From Anaerobacillus alkalidiazotrophicus (GTDB lineage: Bacteria > Bacillota > Bacilli > Bacillales_H > Anaerobacillaceae), in contig NZ_MLQS01000031.1 of assembly GCF_001866055.1 (NCBI RefSeq), forward strand, positions 186,001-250,000: a DNA stretch of 64,000 nucleotides, given 5' to 3'. The number at the start of each line of letters is the position of its first letter. Position 1 is the stretch's first letter. The position numbers were made by a program, and so were the translations under genes. Shown piece by piece: positions 38,083 to 48,515 of this stretch. A model generated the notes under the pieces. It was not told the origin of the DNA and ran no database searches. It worked only from the letters and a program-made list of their open reading frames with translations.

Positions 38083-39750
38083 TTGATAAAGCAAGATTCA
38101 GATAAAATACGTGTTTTTTCTCTGGGCGGCGTAGGGGAAATTGGAAAAAACATGTATGTAGTAGAGGTAGACAATGACCTAATAGTTGTTGATGCAGGAT
38201 TAATGTTTCCTGACGATGATATGTTAGGGATTGATGTTGTTATACCTGATATTTCCTATTTGTTAGAAAACGAGGATCGTGTAAGAGGAATATTTTTGAC
38301 ACATGGTCATGAAGATCACATTGGTGCTCTTCCATATATACTACAGAAGATTAGTGTGCCGATTTATGGCACGAAATTGACTCTAGGTATCGTTAAAGCA
38401 AAGCTGTCCGAAAATGGTTTAGAAAAATCCGCCGATTTAAGACTTATTGACAATAATTCGAAACTAATAGTTGGTACGACAACAGTCACATTCTTTAGGA
38501 CTAATCACAGTATTCCAGATTCTGTTGGCGTATGCATCGAAACAAAACAAGGCTCAATCGTCCATACGGGTGACTTTAAATTTGATCAAAACCCAGTAGA
38601 TGGAGTAATTGCAGAAATTGGGAAAATGGCTAGTATTGGTGAAAAAGGGGTATTATGTCTACTTTCTGACAGTACTAATGCTGAAAGGCCAGGAGTATCT
38701 ATTTCCGAAAGTGTAGTTGGACAAGGAATTGCAGATGTTTTTTATCAGTCAAGCGGTAGAATTATTGTCGCTACATTTGCATCAAACGTTCATAGAATTC
38801 AACAAATATTTAATGTATCGAAGGCCATGGATCGCAAAGTAGTAGTGTCGGGTCGAAGTATGGTAAAAATCGTTTCAATAGCAACGGAACTAGGGTATTT
38901 ACACATCGACAAAGATATTCTAATAAAAGAAGAAGATATCAATAAATATGATGATAGCAAAGTCACAATCTTAACGACTGGAAGTCAAGGCGAACCTATG
39001 TCTGCGCTTACGAGAATGGCTAAAGGTGCTCATAAACAAATCGCTATAAAGCCAAGCGATACAATCATTATTTCTGCAACACCAATCCCAGGGAATGAAA
39101 AATCGGTAACAAAAGTTGTTGATTTATTATATCGTACAGGTGCTGAGGTTGTTTTTGGTGAGAAGAATGTCCACACAACTGGGCATGGTTGTCAGGAAGA
39201 ATTAAAGCTGATGTTAAATCTAATGAAACCAAAGTACTTCATTCCAATTCATGGAGAATTTAAAATGCAGTATGCACATCGAAGTCTCGCGAAGTCTTGT
39301 GGTGTGAAAAATGATAACATCTTCTTAATTGATAAAGGGGAGGTTGTCGAATTTTTTAACGGTGAAGGAAAACCGAGTGGGAAAGTAACCTCTGGAAATG
39401 TTTTGATTGATGGTATCGGAGTGGGAGATGTAGGGAATATCGTCTTAAGAGACCGCCGACTCTTATCTAATGATGGAATTTTAGTAGTTGTTGTTACCTT
39501 AAACAAAGAAAATAATGGAATTATTTCTGGTCCTGATATTATTTCACGAGGATTTGTATATGTGAGGGAAAGTGAAAAGTTACTTGATGAAGCTAATAAG
39601 CTCGTCGCAGAAACATTAGCAAAATGCATGGATGAAAATGTAAACGAATGGTCCTCTTTAAAAAGTAATGTTCGAGATGTCTTGAGTCGATATCTGTATG
39701 AGAAAACTCGCCGTAGACCGATGATTTTACCAATTATTATGGAAGTATAA
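38083..39750 (+). CDS. rnjB: Ribonuclease J (RnjB position)
   Basis: RNase J proteins are metallo-beta-lactamase/beta-CASP ribonucleases with 5' exo- and endonuclease activity in mRNA turnover. The 555-aa protein carries FLTHGHEDHIGALPY (His 74, His 76, Asp 78, His 79), HTGDFKFDQNP, and the beta-CASP block with GHGCQEELKLML and FIPIHGEFKM. TTG 38083 follows GGGAGG by 10 nt and gives the family length. Synteny (dapA, then tepA) indicates RNase J2. Unlike the B. subtilis J2 I recall, its metal-ligand motifs are complete. Confidence 0.93.
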   Translation: MIKQDSDKIRVFSLGGVGEIGKNMYVVEVDNDLIVVDAGLMFPDDDMLGIDVVIPDISYLLENEDRVRGIFLTHGHEDHIGALPYILQKISVPIYGTKLTLGIVKAKLSENGLEKSADLRLIDNNSKLIVGTTTVTFFRTNHSIPDSVGVCIETKQGSIVHTGDFKFDQNPVDGVIAEIGKMASIGEKGVLCLLSDSTNAERPGVSISESVVGQGIADVFYQSSGRIIVATFASNVHRIQQIFNVSKAMDRKVVVSGRSMVKIVSIATELGYLHIDKDILIKEEDINKYDDSKVTILTTGSQGEPMSALTRMAKGAHKQIAIKPSDTIIISATPIPGNEKSVTKVVDLLYRTGAEVVFGEKNVHTTGHGCQEELKLMLNLMKPKYFIPIHGEFKMQYAHRSLAKSCGVKNDNIFLIDKGEVVEFFNGEGKPSGKVTSGNVLIDGIGVGDVGNIVLRDRRLLSNDGILVVVVTLNKENNGIISGPDIISRGFVYVRESEKLLDEANKLVAETLAKCMDENVNEWSSLKSNVRDVLSRYLYEKTRRRPMILPIIMEV

Positions 39751-39796
39751 AAAAATGGTTAGTTTAATGATTCATGATCCGCGCCCCTAAGATTTC

Positions 39797-40121
39797 ATAT
39801 TTAGTTAGGTTGAAACGTTCGTAACTAAATGTTTTATGTGGCTCGTTTTTTTACTAATGATGGAATTGAAAAAAATAAAAACTTGGCGATTTTGCCAAGT
39901 TTTTATTTTTTTAAGGTAATTTAAATTTCTAACAAAATAAGGAAAAATCTGAAGTTACAAAGCTGTTTCTTTTTGAACTAAAAAAACAGACGTCATGTAA
40001 TGGGGTGCATTATTAGTTGTAGAGGTGCAATTCACCTTTCTTTTTACTAAATGAAAACAGATTCATAAATAACTTAAATAATCTCATACTACTAGTAGGC
40101 TTATTTAGAGGAGGATAAAAA
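39797..40121 (+). terminator. Spacer rnjB-tepA with two hairpins, the second a strong terminator
   Basis: TTAGTTA/TAACTAA (39800-39828 region) forms a first weak hairpin. AAATAAAAACTTGGC (39873-39887) with GCCAAGTTTTTATTT (39894-39908) is a perfect 15-bp stem followed by T residues, the likely end of the rnjB transcript. The remaining ~200 nt to tepA are AT-rich with no gene. Confidence 0.85.
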
Positions 40122-40856
40122 ATGAATGATCGCATGTCAGATACACAGCAAGACGAACAAAAGGAACAAAAACCATCGGGTATTGTAGAGAAAATTCAAC
40201 AATTAGGACAAACAAATGTTGCCCAAATGGAACAATCAAATATACATGTCGTTACAATTATTGGTCAGATAGAAGGCCATATGCAATTACCACCACAAAA
40301 TAAGACAACCAAGTACGAACATATAATTCCCCAGCTCGTTGCAGCTGAACAAAACCCTAAACTAGAAGGTATGTTGGTTATATTAAACACAGTAGGTGGG
40401 GACGTTGAAGCAGGGCTCGCGATTGCTGAAATGATCTCAACGATGTCAAAACCTACAGTTACATTAGTATTAGGAGGAGGCCATTCCATTGGTGTACCGA
40501 TAGCAGTGGCTTCAAACTATAGCTATATTGCAGAAACGGCTACAATGACGATTCATCCGGTTCGTTTAACTGGCTTAGTGATAGGTGTTCCTCAGACATT
40601 TGAGTATTTGGATAAAATGCAAGAACGAGTTATAAAGTTTGTAACGAATAATTCTACAATTACCGAAGAAAAATTTAAAGAATTAATGTTTTCCAAAGGG
40701 AACTTAACAAGAGATATTGGAACAAATGTAGTGGGTCCAGATGCCGTCAAGTATGGAATTATAAATGAGGTTGGTGGTATTGGTAAAGCGATAGCGAAGC
40801 TTAACGAACTAATTGAACAAAATCGGAATGTTGATGGAGGAGAGATTATGCAATGA
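40122..40856 (+). CDS. tepA: ClpP-like peptidase TepA (translocation-enhancing protein)
   Basis: The 244-aa protein has the ClpP/crotonase fold of the TepA/YmfB family. It shows [20 protein letters not shown], the catalytic serine in [12 protein letters not shown] (Ser 122) and histidine in [11 protein letters not shown] (His 145). B. subtilis TepA is needed for efficient protein translocation or signal-peptide handling and germination. The first ~30 residues are polar and variable. GAGGAGGAT precedes the ATG; the stop overlaps ylzJ by 4 nt. Confidence 0.93.
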   Translation: MNDRMSDTQQDEQKEQKPSGIVEKIQQLGQTNVAQMEQSNIHVVTIIGQIEGHMQLPPQNKTTKYEHIIPQLVAAEQNPKLEGMLVILNTVGGDVEAGLAIAEMISTMSKPTVTLVLGGGHSIGVPIAVASNYSYIAETATMTIHPVRLTGLVIGVPQTFEYLDKMQERVIKFVTNNSTITEEKFKELMFSKGNLTRDIGTNVVGPDAVKYGIINEVGGIGKAIAKLNELIEQNRNVDGGEIMQ

Positions 40857-41065
40857 TTCTTTATACGACAATGCCAGAGGAATTTATTTTTCCTCATCAG
40901 GATGAAGTGTTTTCGAAACAAATCACCATAGAAATTAAAGAAGGGCAGTTAATAGTTGAACAAGTTTCTAACCATGAATTTAGGATCGTTCGATTACTTA
41001 GTACAGACCCTATGGCATTTTTGAATGAAAATTATTCACCTGGGAAGATGATTGCACTATATTAA
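40853..41065 (+). CDS. ylzJ: YlzJ-like small protein
   Basis: The 70-aa product ([20 protein letters not shown], then [20 protein letters not shown]) matches the YlzJ-like family, always found after tepA in Bacillaceae. Its function is unknown. It begins inside the tepA stop (ATGA) with GGAGGAGA upstream, so the two are expressed together. Confidence 0.9.
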   Translation: MILYTTMPEEFIFPHQDEVFSKQITIEIKEGQLIVEQVSNHEFRIVRLLSTDPMAFLNENYSPGKMIALY

Positions 41066-41131
41066 CTCCATTTCTCTAGTTTTTATTTTTGAGATTATGG
41101 TATAATAAGCATATTCAAGAAATGATTGCAT

Positions 41132-41164
41132 AGAAGCAGCCGTATCATCGGCTGCTTCTTCATT
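41132..41164 (+). terminator. Terminator after ylzJ
   Basis: AGAAGCAGCCG (41132-41142) pairs perfectly with CGGCTGCTTCT (41149-41159); TCATTC follows. Confidence 0.85.
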
Positions 41165-41243
41165 CATACATTACAAAGACTATGGTAGGATTTTCATTCT
41201 AGTTGATCCTAATTTTTAGAAGTTTTAATTAAGAGGTGAAACA

Positions 41244-43586
41244 ATGGCTACAAGAAAAAAACAAAAAAAAGTAGAGTGGAAAAAGCAACTCACATTTGAA
41301 CTAATTGGTCTTTTCCTAATAGTGTTAGCTTCTGTTTCCTTTGCTAGTTTAGGAAGTGTCGGGGAAGGACTTACTCACCTATTTAGGTTTTTTCTAGGTG
41401 AGTGGCATGTAGCATTAACGATTGGTTTATTTTTCATATCATTATATTTAATGATAAAAAGAAAGTCTCCTAACTTTATGTCAAGGAGATTAGTTGGTAT
41501 TTATTTATTAGTTTTTTCATTTGTTTTATTAAGTCATATTCGCTTGTTTGACCTTTTTTCAAAACAAGGTGAATTTATTGATGGCTCTGTTATTCGAAAT
41601 ACATGGGAATTATATTGGTTACAAGTAAAAGGAGATACATCTATTACTGACCTTGGGGGAGGTATGGTAGGTGCTATTGGATTTGCCATCACTCACTTTT
41701 TATTTGCGGCTAGTGGTACTGTTGTCTTTTCTTTATTTATTATTATTACAGGGATAATATTAATAACTGGAAAATCATTTACTGATATAATATTAAATTT
41801 TCTTACTTATTTCGGAACAACTTTTTCCACAATAACTAATAAAATAAAAACATATTTAATAAATGTAAAGCAGCAATTTCATAATAAATGGGAAGAAAAA
41901 AAGCAGAAACAAACAGAAAAATCACCAGTGATTGTTACAGGAGTAAGTAATCAAGAGGATGGAAATGACCAAAAACCACAACCTGAACCAATTATTTATG
42001 ACTTTTCAAAAAGAGCGTATGAAACTGACTCAGATAAAACAGAGAATAATAGTCATCCAATGAGTTCAGAAGAAGAAACGGCCGAAAAAGAGGTTGAAGT
42101 ACATAATACTGGTGTATCTAAAGAAGCACTTATTGTATCTGTAGAGACAAATGAAAATTACTTGGTGCCATCTTTGGAGTTATTACAAAATCCAAAGAAA
42201 AATAATCAATTCCTAGAAAGACAACATATTTCTGCAAATGCAAAAAAACTTGAACAAACGCTAGAAAGCTTTGGTGTTAAAGCGAAAGTTTCTAAAGTTC
42301 ATTTAGGACCTGCGGTTACGAAGTATGAAGTTTATCCTAATATAGGTGTAAAGGTAAGTAAAATTGTAAATCTTGCTGACGATTTGGCATTAGCCTTAGC
42401 AGCTAAAGATATACGTATTGAAGCTCCAATTCCAGGTAAATCTGCAATTGGTATTGAAGTACCAAACCAAGAAGTGGCTATTGTAACACTGAAAGAAGTT
42501 TTAGATGCTACAACCACATTAATAGAAGCATCAAAACTACTAATTGGTCTTGGGAGAGATATATCTGGTGATCCAGTTCTAGCAGAACTCAATAAAATGC
42601 CTCACCTTCTTGTAGCAGGGGCCACAGGAAGCGGTAAAAGTGTTTGTATTAATGGGATTATTGTAAGTATTCTCATGAGAGCAAAACCTCACGAAGTAAA
42701 ACTAATGATGATAGACCCTAAAATGGTAGAATTAAATGTTTATAATGGTATTCCTCACTTATTAGCACCTGTTGTTACGGAACCTAAAAAGGCTTCACAA
42801 GCTTTGAAAAAAGTAGTAAATGAAATGGAACGCCGTTATGAGTTGTTTGCTCATACAGGCACAAGAAATATTGAAGGATATAATACATTAATAAAAAATC
42901 AAAATGAAACTAGTGATGCTAAGCAAGCTACGTTGCCGTACATTGTTGTCATTGTAGACGAGCTAGCTGATCTAATGATGGTCGCTTCAAGTGATGTAGA
43001 AGATAGTATAACAAGGCTAGCACAAATGGCTAGAGCTGCAGGTATCCACTTAATTATTGCGACACAAAGACCTTCAGTTGATGTTATTACTGGTGTTATT
43101 AAAGCAAATATCCCATCTAGAATTGCGTTTGGGGTTTCTTCACAAACTGATTCAAGAACGATCCTTGATATGGGTGGTGCGGAAAAATTATTAGGTAGAG
43201 GGGACATGCTCTTTTTACCTGTTGGAGCATCAAAACCTGTTCGTGTGCAGGGAGCTTTTCTTTCTGATGATGAAGTTGAAAAAATTGTTAATTTTGTGAT
43301 CGCCCAACAAAAAGCCCAATATCAAGAAGATATGATGCCAAAAGAAGAAGATCAAGCCTCAGAGGATGTTGGCGATGATTTATACGAATCTGCTGTTGAT
43401 TTAGTTACTGAAATGAACACAGCTTCTGTTTCTATGTTACAACGTAGATTTAGAATCGGATACACGAGAGCTGCTAGACTAATTGACGAAATGGAAGCTC
43501 GTGGCATTGTTGGTCCGTATGAAGGAAGTAAGCCTAGAGAGGTTCTTGTCTCAAAAAGAACTGAGAGTGATGTATCATCTGGGTAA
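41244..43586 (+). CDS. spoIIIE: DNA translocase SpoIIIE (FtsK family)
   Basis: SpoIIIE pumps the chromosome into the forespore and clears DNA from closing septa. The 780-aa protein has about four N-terminal membrane helices (to ~185), a charged Lys/Glu linker (~200-300), the motor with GATGSGKS (459-466) and [16 protein letters not shown], and a C-terminal winged-helix gamma domain ([20 protein letters not shown]) that reads SRS sequences. Position after tepA/ylzJ and before ymfC identifies SpoIIIE, not SftA. AAGAGGTG is the ribosome site. Confidence 0.95.
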   Translation: MATRKKQKKVEWKKQLTFELIGLFLIVLASVSFASLGSVGEGLTHLFRFFLGEWHVALTIGLFFISLYLMIKRKSPNFMSRRLVGIYLLVFSFVLLSHIRLFDLFSKQGEFIDGSVIRNTWELYWLQVKGDTSITDLGGGMVGAIGFAITHFLFAASGTVVFSLFIIITGIILITGKSFTDIILNFLTYFGTTFSTITNKIKTYLINVKQQFHNKWEEKKQKQTEKSPVIVTGVSNQEDGNDQKPQPEPIIYDFSKRAYETDSDKTENNSHPMSSEEETAEKEVEVHNTGVSKEALIVSVETNENYLVPSLELLQNPKKNNQFLERQHISANAKKLEQTLESFGVKAKVSKVHLGPAVTKYEVYPNIGVKVSKIVNLADDLALALAAKDIRIEAPIPGKSAIGIEVPNQEVAIVTLKEVLDATTTLIEASKLLIGLGRDISGDPVLAELNKMPHLLVAGATGSGKSVCINGIIVSILMRAKPHEVKLMMIDPKMVELNVYNGIPHLLAPVVTEPKKASQALKKVVNEMERRYELFAHTGTRNIEGYNTLIKNQNETSDAKQATLPYIVVIVDELADLMMVASSDVEDSITRLAQMARAAGIHLIIATQRPSVDVITGVIKANIPSRIAFGVSSQTDSRTILDMGGAEKLLGRGDMLFLPVGASKPVRVQGAFLSDDEVEKIVNFVIAQQKAQYQEDMMPKEEDQASEDVGDDLYESAVDLVTEMNTASVSMLQRRFRIGYTRAARLIDEMEARGIVGPYEGSKPREVLVSKRTESDVSSG

Positions 43587-43705
43587 AGCATAACTTTAGT
43601 TCTAAGCTTGATCGTTTAGAGTCTCGAAGCCTAAAATGTGAAAATTCTTAACACAAAATAAGTTTACACAATTATGGAATTGAAATAGGTAGTGGAGGGA
43701 AGTAT

Positions 43706-44425
43706 GTGATTAAGTCTGATCATCGACCATTATATTTACAAGTTATCGATAAAATTAAAAATGATATAGAAGAAGGGATCTATGAAGCTGGTGAACGTTT
43801 ACCTTCTGAGTTTGAATTATCAAAACAGTTAGGTGTAAGTAGGGCTACATTACGTGAAGCGCTAAGAATCCTTGAGGATGAAAATGTTATTACTAGGCGT
43901 CATGGAGTTGGAACGTTTATTTGTAGTAAGCCAATATTTTCATCTGGTATAGAGGAGTTATTTAGTATTACTGATATGATAAAACGTGGAAATAAAAAAC
44001 CAGGTACTATATTCGTATCGTCTGAATTAGTTACAGCGACCGAAGATGATATTGAAAAGTTCCAGATAGAAGATCTTGATGAAGTCAGGATTGTCAAACG
44101 GGTTCGTACAGCAAATGACGATCCTGTGGTTTATTGTTTAGATAAAATTCCTAAAGTTTACTTACGAAATCGCGAATCTTCTTATGAACAATCCATTTTT
44201 GAAAGGTTAGAAAAAGAAGGGACATCGATTTCCTACGCTATAACACAAATCGAACCAATAGGGTACCATGAAGAAGTTTCAGAAATTTTACGATGTGGAC
44301 CCCAAACAGCATTACTCGTCTTAAGACAAATGCACTACGATGATCAAGAACGACCAATCCTTTACTCTATTAACTATTTTCGGGCGGATCAATTTATATT
44401 TCATGTGCTAAGAAAGCGAGTATAA
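43706..44425 (+). CDS. ymfC: GntR/HutC family transcriptional regulator YmfC
   Basis: The 239-aa protein has an N-terminal winged helix ([29 protein letters not shown]) and a C-terminal UTRA effector domain (about 90-235), the GntR/HutC layout. It starts at GTG 43706, 4-5 nt beyond GGAGGGAA; the overlapping ATG 43704 is out of frame. The ligand and targets are unknown. The transporter genes that follow ymfC in B. subtilis are absent here. Confidence 0.9.
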   Translation: MIKSDHRPLYLQVIDKIKNDIEEGIYEAGERLPSEFELSKQLGVSRATLREALRILEDENVITRRHGVGTFICSKPIFSSGIEELFSITDMIKRGNKKPGTIFVSSELVTATEDDIEKFQIEDLDEVRIVKRVRTANDDPVVYCLDKIPKVYLRNRESSYEQSIFERLEKEGTSISYAITQIEPIGYHEEVSEILRCGPQTALLVLRQMHYDDQERPILYSINYFRADQFIFHVLRKRV

Positions 44426-44521
44426 CATTTTCTTTATATTTCTTAAGATACTAACATAAAATTATAAGGGAACCTTCTAGTTGGGTCATATCACCTCTTC
44501 AAGAAGGATAAACTATAAAAT

Positions 44522-44548
44522 AGAGATCCTATATGGATCTCTTTTTAA
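44522..44548 (+). terminator. Terminator after ymfC
   Basis: AGAGATCC (44522-44529) and GGATCTCT (44535-44542) form a perfect stem with a 5-nt loop and a short T run. Confidence 0.85.
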
Positions 44549-44620
44549 CATTTTTCCTTTTTTTATCGGTTATAATAAGAATTAGATTTACTAATAAGCT
44601 GGAATACAAGGAGTGAGGAA

Positions 44621-45910
44621 TTGTTGGATACGACTTCAAAGGTGAAAGATATGAAGGCTAATGGCCTAGACCTTCATGTAATTGAAACAAAGCAATATAA
44701 AACAAATACAATTGTATTACATATTAAGGCACCACTCACAAAAGAAACCGTTACGAAACGAACGCTACTTCCATATGTACTACAAAGTGGTACAGAAAAC
44801 TTTTCTTCTAGACAAGAAATTAGAAGTAATTTAGATGAAATTTATGGAGCTACCCTCACAGCAGATGTAAGTAAAAAGGGAGAAAATCATATATTATCGT
44901 TTCGTATGGATGTGGTCAATGAAAACTATTTAAAAGATAAAACCCCGTTATTAGAGGAAGCTCTTAAGTTATTGGCAGAAATTCTTCTTAAACCAGTTAA
45001 AGAGTCAGGAGTATTTCAAAGTACAATTGTTGCAAATGAAAAGCGAAATTTAAAACAGAGGATACAGTCTATTTTTGATGATAAAATTCGCTATGCAAAT
45101 ATGCGTGTTACTGAAGAGATGTGTAAAGAAGAACCTTATGGGATAAATGTGTGGGGTTATGAAGATGAAATTGACGATGTAAATCCTGAGGATCTTTATC
45201 ACCAGTACACTTCCATGCTTTCAAACGATGGGTTTGATTTATATGTTGTTGGTGATGTAAAAAGTGAAAACATCCAAGAGTTGGTAAGTAAATATTTCAC
45301 ATTTACCAATAATGGTAAGCAAGGACAAAATAAGGTTGCTAATAGCAAAAAAGAAATAGAAAAAGAACATGTAGTAATTGAGGAACAAGATGTTAAGCAA
45401 GGAAAGCTACATATTGGCTTTCGCACAAATACCACTTATCAAGACGATGATTATTTTGCAATGCAAATGTTTAACGGATTATTTGGCGGATTTTCTCATT
45501 CGAAACTTTTTATTAACGTACGTGAAAAAGCAAGTCTAGCTTATTATGCTTCTTCTAGGTTTGAAAGTCATAAAGGAATATTAATGGTTATGTCTGGAAT
45601 TGAATTTAAGAACTATGACCAAGCAGTCACAATAATAAAAGAGCAACTGAAAAGTATGCAGAGTGGTGACTTTACTGATGAAGAAATAAAACAAACTAAG
45701 GCAGTAATTAAAAATCAACTGCTTGAGACTGTTGATGTAGCAAAAGGCTTTGTTGAATTACTATATCACAATGCTGTAGGGGCTAAATCAAGAACAATTG
45801 ATGAATGGTTAAACGGTATTGAAAATGTCACGAGAGATGACATTATAAATGTAGGAAAAAAAATACAGCTAGATACAATTTATTTCCTAAAAGGAAAGGG
45901 GGCTAGTTAG
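44621..45910 (+). CDS. ymfF: M16-family protein YmfF, probably non-catalytic
   Basis: The 429-aa protein has the M16 peptidase fold (for example the C-terminal YFAMQMFNGLFGGFSHSKLF and NVREKASLAYYASSR). The place of the zinc motif HxxEH reads LLPYVLQSGTENFSS, so the histidines are absent. TTG 44621 (or TTG 44624) follows AAGGAG. It is immediately followed by the intact M16 enzyme YmfH with no gap, which suggests an inactive/active heterodimer as in other two-subunit M16 peptidases. Confidence 0.9.
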   Translation: MLDTTSKVKDMKANGLDLHVIETKQYKTNTIVLHIKAPLTKETVTKRTLLPYVLQSGTENFSSRQEIRSNLDEIYGATLTADVSKKGENHILSFRMDVVNENYLKDKTPLLEEALKLLAEILLKPVKESGVFQSTIVANEKRNLKQRIQSIFDDKIRYANMRVTEEMCKEEPYGINVWGYEDEIDDVNPEDLYHQYTSMLSNDGFDLYVVGDVKSENIQELVSKYFTFTNNGKQGQNKVANSKKEIEKEHVVIEEQDVKQGKLHIGFRTNTTYQDDDYFAMQMFNGLFGGFSHSKLFINVREKASLAYYASSRFESHKGILMVMSGIEFKNYDQAVTIIKEQLKSMQSGDFTDEEIKQTKAVIKNQLLETVDVAKGFVELLYHNAVGAKSRTIDEWLNGIENVTRDDIINVGKKIQLDTIYFLKGKGAS

Positions 45911-47194
45911 ATGGAAAAAATTGATTTTGAGCAACTGAATGAAACCTTATATCACGAAACATTAGAAAACGGATTAGAAGTGTATATTGTACCAAAACAA
46001 GGTTTTAATAAAACATATGCTACGTTTACTACGAAGTATGGTTCAATTGATAACCACTTTATTCCTCTTGGTGAGAGTGAGCCATTAAAAGTACCTGATG
46101 GTATAGCTCACTTTTTAGAGCACAAGATGTTTGAGGACGAAGAAGGTGATGTCTTTCAACTGTTCAGTAAACAAGGAGCATCTGCAAATGCATTTACAAG
46201 CTTTACAAGAACGGCCTATTTGTTTTCTAGCACATCCGATGTAGATAAAAATATTGAAACACTCCTTGATTTTGTACAACACCCGTACTTTACTGAAGAA
46301 AGTGTAGAAAAGGAGAAGGGAATTATCGGCCAAGAAATAACGATGTACGATGATAACCCAGACTGGAGGGTTTATTTTGGTGTCATTGAAAATATGTACA
46401 AAAATCACCCAGTAAAAATTGACATAGCCGGAACAATACCATCGATTGATAAAATTACGAAAGATCTATTATATCAATGTTACGAAACGTTCTATCATCC
46501 AAAGAACATGGTTTTATTTGTTATCGGGCCTATTGACCCAAATGAAACAATTGAATTAGTTCAAGCTAATCAATCGAAAAAAAACTTTAAAGAAATGGAA
46601 AATATAAAGAGAATTTTTGATGATGAACCAGCTGCAGTAGCAAAAAAGAAAGAAACTTTGAAGATGTCAGTTCATACACCAAAATGTTTAGTTGGCTTTA
46701 AAGAAAAGAATCCTAACAGACAAGGGGAAGAATTGTTAAAGCATGAACTTTCTATTAATATAATTTTGGATATTATGCTAGGACAGAGTTCTAATAATTA
46801 TGAGGAACTATATAATGAAGGGTTAATTGACGATTCTTTTTCATTTGACTATTCAGCAGAAAAAGGTTTTGGGTTTTCAATTATTGGTGGTGATACGAAA
46901 GATCCAGATATGTTAGTGAGTCGCCTCCAAGAAATGATACAATCATTTTTATCTACACCTTTAGATGAAGAAGTTTTTCGTCGGAGTATAAAGAAAAAAA
47001 TTGGTGCATTCATGAGATCGCTAAATTCACCAGAATTTATAGCTAATCAATTTACAAGATATCAATTCAATAACATGAACTTGTTTAATGTCGTTGAAAC
47101 ATTAGAAGGACTATCGATTCAACAACTTGAACAGACAATGAAAGAGCATTTTGATTTAGAAATGTTTACGGTTTGCCAAGTGCTTCCAAAATAA
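45911..47194 (+). CDS. ymfH: M16-family zinc peptidase YmfH
   Basis: The 427-aa protein keeps the zinc motif HFLEH (67-71) in DGIAHFLEHKMFEDEEGD and the distal glutamate region KGIIGQEITMYDDNPDW. It begins one base after the ymfF stop, with AAAGGGGGC-like bases before the ATG. The role in B. subtilis is not defined. Likely cytoplasmic: no signal peptide. Confidence 0.92.
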   Translation: MEKIDFEQLNETLYHETLENGLEVYIVPKQGFNKTYATFTTKYGSIDNHFIPLGESEPLKVPDGIAHFLEHKMFEDEEGDVFQLFSKQGASANAFTSFTRTAYLFSSTSDVDKNIETLLDFVQHPYFTEESVEKEKGIIGQEITMYDDNPDWRVYFGVIENMYKNHPVKIDIAGTIPSIDKITKDLLYQCYETFYHPKNMVLFVIGPIDPNETIELVQANQSKKNFKEMENIKRIFDDEPAAVAKKKETLKMSVHTPKCLVGFKEKNPNRQGEELLKHELSINIILDIMLGQSSNNYEELYNEGLIDDSFSFDYSAEKGFGFSIIGGDTKDPDMLVSRLQEMIQSFLSTPLDEEVFRRSIKKKIGAFMRSLNSPEFIANQFTRYQFNNMNLFNVVETLEGLSIQQLEQTMKEHFDLEMFTVCQVLPK

Positions 47195-47219
47195 AAATAA
47201 AAAAGGTATGAGGAGAACA

Positions 47220-47933
47220 GTGAAGTTTGCTTTAATAACAGGTGCTAGTGGTGGAATCGGCAAAGAAATAGCTCGCAGTTTCGCCAAGGAAGGGTATCAA
47301 TTATACTTACATTATCATGAAAATGAACAAAGTATTGATGAATTAATAACGGAGATAAAAAACGTAGAGGTCTGGAAAGTAAAAGCTGATTTATCCACGA
47401 AAGAAGGAGTAATGCAAATAGTGGATGCCATTCATACTCCAATAGATTGTCTTGTGTTAAACAGTGGAAAAAGCTATGTTGGTTTAATGACGGATATGAC
47501 AGATCAAGAGGTCGAAGCTATGGTATTTCTTAATATAACGAGCCCTTTCTTACTTACTAAAGCACTATTACCTTCTATGATAAATAATAAAAGTGGAAAA
47601 ATAGTTGCAATTTCTTCTATCTGGGGTATAACTGGTGCTTCATGCGAAGTGTTATATTCGACAGTTAAAGGTGGATTAAATACGTTTGTAAAAGCTCTCG
47701 CTAAAGAAGTGGCTCCTAGTGGAATAAGAGTAAATGGGGTTGCTCCCGGAGCTATTTCAACAAAAATGCTAGATGAGTTTAGTAAGGAAGATATAGACGA
47801 ACTTTGTAATGAAATACCTATGGGTAGGTTAGGTAATGCAACGGAAGTGGCTGATCTAGTTACATTCCTAAGTTCAGAAAAAGCCTCGTATATAAATGGT
47901 CAAATAATTGGAATAAACGGCGCTTGGCATTAG
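47220..47933 (+). CDS. ymfI: SDR-family reductase YmfI (EF-P 5-aminopentanone reductase)
   Basis: The 237-aa short-chain dehydrogenase has the nucleotide motif LITGASGGIGKEIA, the catalytic serine region VAISSIWGITG and YSTVKGGLNTFVKALAKEV (Tyr-x3-Lys). In B. subtilis YmfI reduces the 5-aminopentanone modification on Lys32 of EF-P. That function is assigned here by synteny (ymfH upstream, ymfJ downstream). I prefer GTG 47220, since GAGGAG is 4 nt upstream; ATG 47208 would add four residues. Confidence 0.85.
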   Translation: MKFALITGASGGIGKEIARSFAKEGYQLYLHYHENEQSIDELITEIKNVEVWKVKADLSTKEGVMQIVDAIHTPIDCLVLNSGKSYVGLMTDMTDQEVEAMVFLNITSPFLLTKALLPSMINNKSGKIVAISSIWGITGASCEVLYSTVKGGLNTFVKALAKEVAPSGIRVNGVAPGAISTKMLDEFSKEDIDELCNEIPMGRLGNATEVADLVTFLSSEKASYINGQIIGINGAWH

Positions 47934-48022
47934 CTTTATTTATCCCACACAAAATGATACTTGTATATTTTTGTTTCTCTTTTGACAAAATAACATTGAA
48001 TACAAACTAAGGAGGGACAAAA

Positions 48023-48268
48023 ATGTCTGTATTAGATAATTGGGACCAATGGAAAGATTTCTTAGGAGATCGTTTGCAACAAGCTCAACAAGAAGGTATG
48101 AATGATCGAGTAATTAATGATGTTGCTTATCAAGTTGGAGAATACTTAGCAAAGCAAGTTGAACCTAAAAACGATCAAGAACGAGTGTTAGCAGATCTTT
48201 GGAATGTTGCTTCAGAAGAGGAACAGCACGCAATTGCTAATATGATGGTTAAATTAGTTAAAAGTTAA
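48023..48268 (+). CDS. ymfJ: YmfJ, DUF3243 family protein
   Basis: The 81-aa acidic, helical protein (VLDNWDQWKDFLGDRLQQAQ, EEEQHAIANMMVKLVKS) matches DUF3243/YmfJ, a short family confined to Bacillales. No function is known. AAGGAGGGAC precedes the ATG and a terminator follows. Confidence 0.9.
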   Translation: MSVLDNWDQWKDFLGDRLQQAQQEGMNDRVINDVAYQVGEYLAKQVEPKNDQERVLADLWNVASEEEQHAIANMMVKLVKS

Positions 48269-48286
48269 TATATGTTTAAAAGAGTT

Positions 48287-48316
48287 AGGTGTTGCTTGGA
48301 TGCAACACCTATTTTC
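48287..48316 (+). terminator. Terminator after ymfJ
   Basis: AGGTGTTGC (48287-48295) pairs with GCAACACCT (48302-48310), followed by ATTTTCAT. The next ~200 nt to ymfK are AT-rich and empty. Confidence 0.85.
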
Positions 48317-48515
48317 ATAAAAAAATGGTAAATAATGATCTACTTTAATATTTAAGTCAATAAACATATAAATATGACTTTCATTCAGCAAAAAAATGAA
48401 TTATGATATAAAAAAGATACTCTGAAGATTTTTTGTGTATTTGATTAATGCTTATGTAGTAAATTATCAGTTCTTACTATTTATTTTCCATTACTTTGGG
48501 GAAAGGAGTTGAACT

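Noticed and set aside
47939..47950. TTTATCCCACAC after ymfI, like the start of the TTTATCCCAC repeat
   Set aside because: Only 12 bases match and the rest of the element is missing; chance cannot be excluded.
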